This document shows, in pieces, positions 1 to 5,875 of a DNA stretch of 6,442 nt; positions within the stretch are counted from its first letter, which is position 1; every line of letters starts with the position of its first letter. This DNA comes from an uncultured Verrucomicrobiota bacterium (lineage in GTDB: Bacteria > Verrucomicrobiota > Verrucomicrobiia > Limisphaerales > UBA1096): contig CAJWPV010000089.1 in NCBI GenBank assembly GCA_913045395.1, positions 1-6,442 of the forward strand. Direction: 5' to 3'. Below the pieces are notes generated by a model. The model saw only the letters and a list, made by a program, of their open reading frames with translations. It was not told the origin of the DNA and ran no database searches. A program made the position numbers and the translations under genes.

Positions 1-374
1 TCTCTGATATGAAGGGCAAGGTGGTGCTGATCGATTTTTGGGCGACTTGGTGCGGGCCGTGTGTTGCGGAAATTCCCAATGTCAAAAGAACATACGATAA
101 GTTGCATCCAAAAGGCTTTGAAATTGTTGGGATTTCGCTCGACAGCAAGGAAAGTGCGCTTCGCCGGTTCGTGAAGGAAAAAGAGATGCCATGGCCGCAA
201 TATTTCGATGGCAAGGGGTGGAAGAACAGCATCTCGACAGCGCACGGTATCCGCAGTATTCCGGCCATGTGGTTGGTGGATAAACAAGGCAACCTCGCCG
301 ACCTGAACGCCCGCTCTGATCTTGAGGGCAAGGTTGAGGAACTCCTTGCCGCGCCTTCGCCCGAGGCGAATTAA
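1..374 (+). CDS. TlpA/ResA-like thioredoxin-fold protein, 3' part (start outside window)
   Basis: This is the C-terminal thioredoxin domain of a TlpA/ResA/AhpC-TSA-type thiol-disulfide oxidoreductase. The frame is already open at base 3 (codons for Ser and Asp precede the Met at 9), and that Met lies inside the family's usual 'GK-V-L-DFWATWC' lead-in, so it is unlikely to be the start; the true start and any signal peptide or N-terminal domain lie off the left edge. Counting from that Met, the visible part has the redox motif WCGPC (Cys15, Cys18), the E-P segment after it, and the cis-proline loop R-S-I-P-A (Pro85) that packs against the active site. Members are usually envelope-located reductases that keep cysteines reduced, for example in cytochrome c or copper-site maturation. 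The natural substrate cannot be read here. The gene ends with TAA at 372-374 and converges on the large minus-strand gene, with a hairpin terminator between. Confidence 0.9.
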   Translation, partial: SDMKGKVVLIDFWATWCGPCVAEIPNVKRTYDKLHPKGFEIVGISLDSKESALRRFVKEKEMPWPQYFDGKGWKNSISTAHGIRSIPAMWLVDKQGNLADLNARSDLEGKVEELLAAPSPEAN

Positions 375-402
375 TCGATTAAACCGAATCTTTTTCTTCA
401 CG

Positions 403-444
403 AAACACCGTTGGCCAAGCGCTGGGCCAAACGGTGTTTTTTTT
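403..444 (+). terminator. Rho-independent terminator between convergent genes
   Basis: Arm AAACACCGTT (403-412) pairs with AACGGTGTTT (430-439), and GGCC (413-416) pairs with GGCC (425-428). A429 is a single bulge and the loop is 417-424. The right arm runs into an eight-T tract (437-444). It lies 28 nt after the TAA of the thioredoxin-like gene, so it fits as that gene's terminator. In the other direction the hairpin also lies just past the stop of the large minus-strand gene (450), but only a short T run follows the stem on that strand, so bidirectional use is an inference. Confidence 0.85.
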
Positions 445-449
445 GTGAA

Positions 450-3400
450 CTACTTTACGACCATGACACCTTTCATGATGATCCAGTGGCCGGGAAAGGT
501 GCAGATGTAGGGGTAGTCGCCAGGCTTTTGTGGTGCCGTGAAGCGTAGAGCTGTTGCGGAAAGCGGGGCGACCATCTGGGTGGCGTGAAGCACTTTTTTT
601 GACTTGGGCACAAATTGGCCGCGCTGAGCTTCCTTCGGGTTCTTGGCCATTTCGTTGGCTGCCAGGCCAACCTCCTCGCTGGCACCCGGCATTACGATCA
701 CGATGTTGTGTGCCGTGGCGTCCGGGTTGGTGAAGTCGATGCGGACCGGTTGGCCGGCCACCACCTCGAACCGTGTGATGTCGTAAAGCATTCTTTCCTT
801 CACCGCCGAGATCTTCACGACCTTCAAGTTTTTCTGTGTATCAAACTGCGCGTCCTTTGCGGAATAACGTTTATTGGGCGACATTTTTTGGCGCAGGTCG
901 AATGCGGTCATGAACACGGCCAGCTCGGGATGTTCGGCGGTGAAGTCGGCATTGCCTTTCCACAACGGCTCGATCGTGTGCGAGCCAAGCGCGGTGCGGA
1001 TGGCGTAGCTCAGGTGGCCGATGTTCGGATGCTTAATCGTGTCGAGCAAAGCGTCGAGTGCGGCGGGTGTGCCGATGTAGCTCGCGGCGATGGCGGTCTC
1101 CATGCGCACGAGGCCGCTAGGGTCGTTGGCCAGCTTTCGGAGCAGTGCCGGGCCGTTGTCGAATTGATCGTGCCAGTAGCGGAACTGGTGTGTCGCTGCG
1201 GCGCGCGCGCGGTGGTCGTCACACTCGAGCAACTCGCCGAGCAGTTGGGTGTTAGTGGCGTCGATGCCGCGATAAGTCCATACGGCTTCGATCTGGTGGT
1301 GGCGATGGCGAGGGTCGGTTGGGTCGAGCTTGGCCACCCATGAGTCGATCGCGGCCTTGGCCTTTGCCGGATCGCGCTCGCGCAGTTCACGCTTGGCCCA
1401 GTAGCGGTAGCGGTATTCGCGGCGCTTCAGGATGTCGAGCAGTTGGTCAATAGGCGCGCCGTCGATCTGCGGCATCTTCTGCGGCTTGGCTCCCTTGGGC
1501 ATGATGCGGAAAATCCGGCCGCTCACCCGGTCGCGCCGTTCGTCGCGTAATGAGTATTGGGCGTGGCCCTTGACCGGGTTGTACCAGTCGCAAACGTACA
1601 TCGCGCCATCCGGCCCGTAGCGCAGATCGACCGGGATGAAGCTGAGGTTGCGTGAGAAAATGAGGTTGCTGACATACTCCTCATCGTAGCCAAACCCGGA
1701 TTCGTGCCAGCGATGGAATTCGACGCGGTTGGTCGGCTTGTATCGCACCTTGACGAAGCCTCCCTGCATTTCCTCCGGCCAGTTGGGGAAATCAACAAAC
1801 TCCTGGCCGCAGGTGCCGGAATAGGCCCGCAGGCCAACCGGACGGGGATGCTGTGTAGGATAAGCAGGATCGAGGGAGTGGAAGGCCTGCGCGTAAATGG
1901 GGTAGCTTGCCATGTGCTGACCCCAGTCGTCGAATGTCACGCCCCACGGATTTGTGCTCTGGTGGGTGCCGAATGCGGTCAATCGGTGCTGCTTTGGCTC
2001 GAAGCGAAACCAGCCGCTGTTCTGCTGACGCACCGGGCCGTAAGGCGTCTCGATCTGGCTGTGATGAAAAATCCCCTCGCGGAAAATCAGATCGCCGTCG
2101 GGCGTCCACGCGAAGTCATGCAGAGCGTGGTGCGAGTCTTCGCAGCCAAAACCGGTGAGTAGTTTTTCACGAGTGTCGGCTTTTCCGTCACCGTCAGTAT
2201 CCTTGATGAATATGAAATGCGGTTCCTCCGAGACATACACGCCGCCGTTGCCCAACTCGAACGACAACGGGATTTGCAGGTCGTCGGCGAAGACGCTGGA
2301 TTTATCAGCACGCCCGTCGCCGTCGGTGTCCTCGATGATGACGAGCTTGTCGTTTGGCTCGTTCCCGGGATAAACGTGCGGGTAGGTCGTCGAGCAGCTC
2401 ACCCAAAGCCGGCCCCTGGCGTCCCAGCGCATTTGGATTGGGCAGGCCAAGTCGGGGAACTCCTTTTCGGTGGCGAACAGGTTCACGTCGAAGCGCGGAT
2501 CGATTTCAAATGCTTCCAACTCGTCCTCCGGCGGGAGGAGTTGGTTCGCGCCCCGGCTCTGAGTGGTCTGCGGCAGCGGCAGTATGTTCGAGTCGTCGAT
2601 CTTCTTCGTCACCTGTTTGCCATTGGCCAAGTCCCAGATGCGTTGATCGCGGTTGGCTGTCATGAGGTCGAAGTTTCGCATCGCCGGCAGGAAGTCGAGA
2701 TAGCCGTAGCTGCGGTTGCGTCCGCCAGTGTAATAAAATGTGTTCACCGGCCGGAATCGGCGGAAGAACTGCCTGTTTTTCTCCAGCACCGCCGCACGGA
2801 TCTCCTCGTTGATCACCGGCGTCTCAATGCCGAAGGCCGCCCTGAACACTGTCCCGGCAAACAGCCGGTAACCGTCGTCATTGAGGTGGCAGCCGTTGAA
2901 CGTTAGGTCGTGCTGCGGTGCTGCCATCGCCTTATCGGTGACCGAATAAAGATCAACGAAACCGACCTGCTGCTTCGCCGCGATTTTGCGCATGGCGTCG
3001 GTGTAAAGCCGAAGGTTCGTGTTGTTGACGGTGGCACTGACGCCTTCGGTGTTTTCGTTGGCGATCGGCGAGAGCAGCACAAACCTCGGGCCGTTTTTGC
3101 CGTTGAACGCCTTGGACTTGATCGCCGTGATGTAGTCGTTGAGGTCGTCCTGAAACTTGGCCAAGCCGTCTGGCCCGGCGAACGACTCGTTGAAACCGTA
3201 CGCCGCGAAGATAATGTCGGCCTTCACGAAAACGAGGTGCTGGTCGGTGTCGGCGAAGTTTGCGGGGCGCGGTTGCATGCCAAGCGCATCCGCCGACCAA
3301 GCGAGGTTGCGTACTCTCAGGTCGTGATTTGGGTGCGCCTGGTGCAGTAGCGTCTCGAGGTATCCAAAATCCTGCGAGCGGTCTAGTAGCGTGTTGCCGA

Positions 3401-4436
3401 TGAAGGCAATACTCATGCCCCGTTTGATTTTCAGCGGCAACCGGGTATCTACAGGAGAGGTTACTGGAGGGCGAGGTGCCGTTTTCTCGAACAATGCGTA
3501 CTGAGCCAACTCCGGACTTTTCGGCTTAGGTTTATTGCCGGTTTGCTCGTTGCGGGCATCGGCACGAGTCTCCGCTTTTTTGCTCTTGGCCAAACGCGCC
3601 TTGAGCCTGGCTAAGGGAAGGATTTTTGTTTTTTTCGACGGCACATTTTCACCTGCGGCCCAGTAAATTCCGTTGATGAAGAGCCGCATAAGGCTCCTGT
3701 CCTCGAAGCTATTCTTGTGGCCTAGTGTTGTGCAGAACACACGGCCGCCCCATTTGTTTTTCCAAGTCCAGGCGACATCCTGCGTCATGGTCGGCTTGAT
3801 TTCGAATGTTCCGAAGCGGTTGGTTTTTTTACCCGGCTTTTTGGATTTGCCAGTGCCACGTAGTAATGGTTGTGCGCCTTGGGCAAGGTCGGCGAGGTAT
3901 AATGAGCCAGCGGCGGCAATTGGCTTGGCCAGATTGATGCCGGTGAGGATCGGGTGGTCTCCGGCGCCCTTGGCCAAGGTGACGGATGTGTCACCCTGCA
4001 GGTGTGCGAAATATTGGGTACCAAGCGCGTCGCTGCCGAAGCCATTGTTCCACTTGGCCAAGCTGTTGTCTTTTGGGTAGTCGAATGCATGGGTGCTGGT
4101 CCGGAATCCCACGACCGGCTTGCCGGCCTCAAGGTAAAGCTGGATCAAACGAAACTGATCCGGTGGAAGCGTGAGAAAACGAGTGTAGAAAATCGCGACA
4201 TCGGCCTCCTGCAATCGTTCAAGTCCGGCGACTCCTTTACTGTTTTTTTCCGGATTGTAACCGGGGTTGAGCACAGAGGTCTTCCAGCCAAGCGCATCGA
4301 GTTGGCTGGCCAGCGCAGGCATTGTTTCGTGTGGACTATAGTGGTGTGTGCCAACGACAAACAGTGCATGGGGTTTCGCTGCCTGCACTTGACCAATCGC
4401 GAGCAATGTCGCGAGAAAGAAGCCTAAATTACGCAT
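450..4436 (-). CDS. Secreted multidomain protein: ThuA-like, SGNH-like, PVC-type dehydrogenase beta-propeller, HEAT-like and C-terminal cupredoxin
   Basis: A 1328-residue exported protein. Residues 1-19 form a signal peptide (Arg2, hydrophobic core 4-14, probable cleavage after V-Q-A). Residues about 21-262 resemble ThuA-like (trehalose-utilisation) domains, with D-H-P-I-L near 160 and G-R-V-F ... L-G-H at 231-240. A Lys/Pro-rich linker (265-335) leads to an SGNH/GDSL-like domain (340-537) with G-N-T-L at 347-350 and His517. Residues about 640-980 match the PVC-type membrane-bound dehydrogenase/sugar-dehydrogenase-like propeller, with two DTDGDG loops at 703-711 and 747-755. HEAT-like helices span about 996-1165. 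A cupredoxin (about 1203-1328) carries type 1 copper ligands His1243, Cys1312, His1317 and Met1321, spaced as in azurin. No CxxCH haem motif is present. Likely a periplasmic or surface oxidoreductase for carbohydrate-like substrates, with electrons passing to copper; this function is inferred. No Shine-Dalgarno is visible, and an in-frame coding relic stops one codon before the ATG. The stop is TAG. Confidence 0.93.
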   Translation of the reverse strand: MRNLGFFLATLLAIGQVQAAKPHALFVVGTHHYSPHETMPALASQLDALGWKTSVLNPGYNPEKNSKGVAGLERLQEADVAIFYTRFLTLPPDQFRLIQLYLEAGKPVVGFRTSTHAFDYPKDNSLAKWNNGFGSDALGTQYFAHLQGDTSVTLAKGAGDHPILTGINLAKPIAAAGSLYLADLAQGAQPLLRGTGKSKKPGKKTNRFGTFEIKPTMTQDVAWTWKNKWGGRVFCTTLGHKNSFEDRSLMRLFINGIYWAAGENVPSKKTKILPLARLKARLAKSKKAETRADARNEQTGNKPKPKSPELAQYALFEKTAPRPPVTSPVDTRLPLKIKRGMSIAFIGNTLLDRSQDFGYLETLLHQAHPNHDLRVRNLAWSADALGMQPRPANFADTDQHLVFVKADIIFAAYGFNESFAGPDGLAKFQDDLNDYITAIKSKAFNGKNGPRFVLLSPIANENTEGVSATVNNTNLRLYTDAMRKIAAKQQVGFVDLYSVTDKAMAAPQHDLTFNGCHLNDDGYRLFAGTVFRAAFGIETPVINEEIRAAVLEKNRQFFRRFRPVNTFYYTGGRNRSYGYLDFLPAMRNFDLMTANRDQRIWDLANGKQVTKKIDDSNILPLPQTTQSRGANQLLPPEDELEAFEIDPRFDVNLFATEKEFPDLACPIQMRWDARGRLWVSCSTTYPHVYPGNEPNDKLVIIEDTDGDGRADKSSVFADDLQIPLSFELGNGGVYVSEEPHFIFIKDTDGDGKADTREKLLTGFGCEDSHHALHDFAWTPDGDLIFREGIFHHSQIETPYGPVRQQNSGWFRFEPKQHRLTAFGTHQSTNPWGVTFDDWGQHMASYPIYAQAFHSLDPAYPTQHPRPVGLRAYSGTCGQEFVDFPNWPEEMQGGFVKVRYKPTNRVEFHRWHESGFGYDEEYVSNLIFSRNLSFIPVDLRYGPDGAMYVCDWYNPVKGHAQYSLRDERRDRVSGRIFRIMPKGAKPQKMPQIDGAPIDQLLDILKRREYRYRYWAKRELRERDPAKAKAAIDSWVAKLDPTDPRHRHHQIEAVWTYRGIDATNTQLLGELLECDDHRARAAATHQFRYWHDQFDNGPALLRKLANDPSGLVRMETAIAASYIGTPAALDALLDTIKHPNIGHLSYAIRTALGSHTIEPLWKGNADFTAEHPELAVFMTAFDLRQKMSPNKRYSAKDAQFDTQKNLKVVKISAVKERMLYDITRFEVVAGQPVRIDFTNPDATAHNIVIVMPGASEEVGLAANEMAKNPKEAQRGQFVPKSKKVLHATQMVAPLSATALRFTAPQKPGDYPYICTFPGHWIIMKGVMVVK

Positions 4437-4439
4437 GAT

Positions 4440-4529
4440 TTAAGGCCGGGGATAAAACACGTAAAGCAGCAGTTCGTCGAGCGTTTGCTTCTGCGGCGTG
4501 GGCAGAACGAGGTCGGACAAATAGTTCCG
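4440..4529 (-). pseudogene. Short coding-like relic or mini-ORF just upstream of the large gene
   Basis: On the minus strand a 29-codon open stretch runs from just after a TAG (4530-4532) to a TAA (4440-4442). It is in the same frame as the large gene and ends one codon before its ATG (TAA-ATC-ATG). It has no ATG; the only plausible start is a TTG at 4518-4520, giving a 26-residue peptide beginning LSDLVLPTPQ and ending LLLYVFYPRP. Codon third positions are mostly G or C, as in the real genes here, while the DNA just beyond (4530-4607) is AT-rich with several in-frame stops. This looks like the surviving C-terminus of a gene that once preceded the large one in an operon. It could instead be a short leader peptide translationally coupled to it. 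I do not recognise the family with confidence. Confidence 0.45.
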
Positions 4530-4607
4530 CTAGATTTATTTTGAGCTATTTTGGCATGTACAGGCTGGATTTAGTTTGGGATTATTCGCGCGGTTGCTTG
4601 GAAAGAA

Positions 4608-4862
4608 ATGACAACAATTAGACATAGCTTGTTGGTGGCGGTAGTGGCAGGGATGCTTTTTAGCGGTTGTGCCACGGATACGGGAAGAAAAACAGCCGTG
4701 GGAGCCGGAATCGGTGCAGCAGTTGGTGCCATCATCGGCAACCAGAGTGGCGAAGCTAAAAAGGGAGCCTTGCTTGGGGCTGGTGTTGGGGGGCTTATTG
4801 GGGCCGGTGTCGGTAAGGCCAAAGAGGCCAAGGAAAAGGAAGCTGCCAAGCCGAAGGAGTAG
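4608..4862 (+). CDS. Small glycine-zipper lipoprotein
   Basis: An 84-residue protein. Residues 1-20 form a lipoprotein signal peptide (Arg5, hydrophobic core 8-18) ending in the lipobox-like F-S-G-C, so Cys21 is the likely lipidation site. Phe at -3 is slightly unusual. Residues 29-44 and 53-69 are two glycine/alanine-rich segments with regular G-x-x-x-G spacing (A-V-G-A-G-I-G-A-A-V-G and L-L-G-A-G-V-G-G-L-I-G), the pattern of glycine-zipper proteins such as the OmpA-associated and SlyB/YMGG-like types, joined by a short polar turn (N-Q-S-G-E). The C-terminus (70-84) is a charged Lys/Glu/Ala tail. Such proteins sit in the outer membrane or periplasm, often linked to envelope stress, but no specific role is known here. 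A weak purine-rich site, GGAAAG (4600-4605), lies very close to the ATG. The gene is divergent from the large gene and is followed by its own terminator, so it is probably monocistronic. Confidence 0.88.
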   Translation: MTTIRHSLLVAVVAGMLFSGCATDTGRKTAVGAGIGAAVGAIIGNQSGEAKKGALLGAGVGGLIGAGVGKAKEAKEKEAAKPKE

Positions 4863-4886
4863 CCCTTCGGGTGATTTGAATTTCTG

Positions 4887-4914
4887 GGAGAGCCGGTTTT
4901 GGCTCTCCTTTTTT
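4887..4914 (+). terminator. Rho-independent terminator after the glycine-zipper gene
   Basis: A perfect 8-bp stem: GGAGAGCC (4887-4894), loop GGTTTT, GGCTCTCC (4901-4908), then six T (4909-4914). It starts 24 nt after the TAG of the lipoprotein gene. The T-tract ends only 9 nt before the ATG of the deacetylase gene at 4924, so the hairpin also forms that gene's immediate upstream sequence. Confidence 0.9.
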
Positions 4915-4923
4915 CTGGTTTTA

Positions 4924-5805
4924 ATGAAGGCACTGTTCGTTCACGCGCACTTTGACGATTATGAGTTTTCCACTGCCGGCACGTTTGAAATGTGGCGGCG
5001 GCAACTGGGCGACGACTTTCGTGCCCGGTTGATCATCTGCACCGATGGCGCGGCGGGACATCACCGGATGTCACGGGAGGAGACAGCACGGGTTCGGTTG
5101 GCCGAGCAGCTGGAATCGGCGAAGCTGGCCCAGTGCGAAATCGAGCCGCTGCTTTTGCCCAACGGCAAGGCGCCGCGCGAGGCCTGCCTGCAGGTTGACA
5201 GTGATTTGCTGGCGGCGCTTTGGAAGGCCATAAGGGATTTCGAGCCTGACTATCTGTTCGTCCCACCGGTGCCGTCGGACTCCCTCGCTGGGCTTCACGT
5301 TGACCACGTGGCCGTGGCGGAGGCGGTTCGGAAGGTGGCCTACATGATCAACGTGCCGCATGCTTTCACGCCAGAATATCCGTCCGACGAGCCCAAGCCC
5401 AAGCCGTGCAAGGTGCCGGTCATCCTCACCGCCTACGACGGATACATGTTCGGGGCTAATTCGTACGATCTAGCGGTGGATGTCAGCGCGGCGTTCGACC
5501 TGATGGTGGACATGACCTGGTGCCACCAGTCGCAGGTGACCGAGTGGTTGCCGTGGGTGGGGAGGCATGACATGGCCGTGCCAAAGTCGAAGGATGAATG
5601 GCGGGTCACGCTCGAGCACCGCTATACCAAGCGTAACCGCGAGCTTGGCCTCGGTGGCCAGCCGATGGTGGAGGTTTTCGGTGTTAGCGCCTGGGGCGAG
5701 ATCCCCACGCTCGACCAGCTGAAAGCCGATCTGCCCAACCTCATCACGCCGGCTGAAACCGAGGTCCGCCTGGCCAAGCGCCTGGCCCAGTGGCGCGGCG
5801 AATGA
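4924..5805 (+). CDS. PIG-L/LmbE-family zinc-dependent deacetylase
   Basis: A 293-residue protein of the PIG-L (LmbE-like) N-acetylglucosaminyl deacetylase family, metal enzymes that remove acetyl groups from amino sugars and related conjugates, for example in thiol-cofactor or glycan metabolism. The fold's first strand runs straight into H-A-H-F-D-D (7-12), matching the family motif AHPDD with Phe for Pro. By homology His9 and Asp12 bind zinc and Asp11 is the general base. The third ligand is expected in H-V-D-H (125-128), matching HPDH. Other family-like segments are C-T-D-G-A-A-G-H (39-46), R-x-x-E (51-54) and H-Q-S-Q (201-204). The frame is open further upstream to an ATG at 4669, but that would run through the lipoprotein gene and the terminator, so 4924 is the credible start. 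No Shine-Dalgarno is seen and there is no signal peptide, so the protein is probably cytoplasmic. The substrate is unknown. It ends with TGA, 70 nt before the next gene. Confidence 0.92.
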   Translation: MKALFVHAHFDDYEFSTAGTFEMWRRQLGDDFRARLIICTDGAAGHHRMSREETARVRLAEQLESAKLAQCEIEPLLLPNGKAPREACLQVDSDLLAALWKAIRDFEPDYLFVPPVPSDSLAGLHVDHVAVAEAVRKVAYMINVPHAFTPEYPSDEPKPKPCKVPVILTAYDGYMFGANSYDLAVDVSAAFDLMVDMTWCHQSQVTEWLPWVGRHDMAVPKSKDEWRVTLEHRYTKRNRELGLGGQPMVEVFGVSAWGEIPTLDQLKADLPNLITPAETEVRLAKRLAQWRGE

Positions 5806-5818
5806 CGTTGGCCAAGCG
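5771..5818 (+). repeat. Direct repeat TGGCCAAGCG flanking the deacetylase stop codon
   Basis: TGGCCAAGCG occurs at 5771-5780, inside the end of the deacetylase gene (encoding part of L-A-K-R), and again at 5809-5818, just after its TGA stop. A third exact copy lies at 412-421 in the left terminator. The second and third copies overlap the 8-bp palindrome TTGGCCAA, which recurs through the window. No transposon-like ends or target duplications accompany them. Confidence 0.5.
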
Positions 5819-5875
5819 GGGGATTGTGGTATTCTGGCTTGAGGGTTTCATCACGTATTTTATTCTGCCGGTTGC

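Noticed and set aside
615..1343. A 242-codon plus-strand open frame antisense to the large gene.
   Set aside because: It mirrors the codon structure of the minus-strand gene, whose domains and ligands are intact across the region. Its translation is rich in Val, Arg, His and Cys, with no recognisable domain.
2217..2906. A 229-codon plus-strand open frame antisense to the propeller and SGNH-like regions.
   Set aside because: A long shadow frame typical of GC-rich coding DNA; no motif, signal or start context supports it.
450..4436. The possibility that the large frame is several genes fused by error.
   Set aside because: It is one uninterrupted frame with a single signal peptide. Linkers between domains are natural Lys/Pro-rich or charged segments, and mixed ThuA, SGNH and dehydrogenase architectures are usual in PVC bacteria.
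4551..4566. A sigma-54-like TTGGCA ... GGC upstream of the lipoprotein gene.
   Set aside because: The spacing between the GG and GC elements is one base short of the required spacing and the -12 element does not match.
4669..4923. An upstream ATG at 4669 that would extend the deacetylase by 85 residues.
   Set aside because: The extension would overlap the lipoprotein gene and translate through its terminator. Residues after 4924 already begin the fold's first strand, as in family members.
5839..5866. A possible sigma-70 promoter (TTGAGG, 16 bp, TATTCT) before the Usp-like gene.
   Set aside because: Each box matches only four of six positions, and primary sigma-factor consensus in this lineage is uncertain; not listed as a feature.
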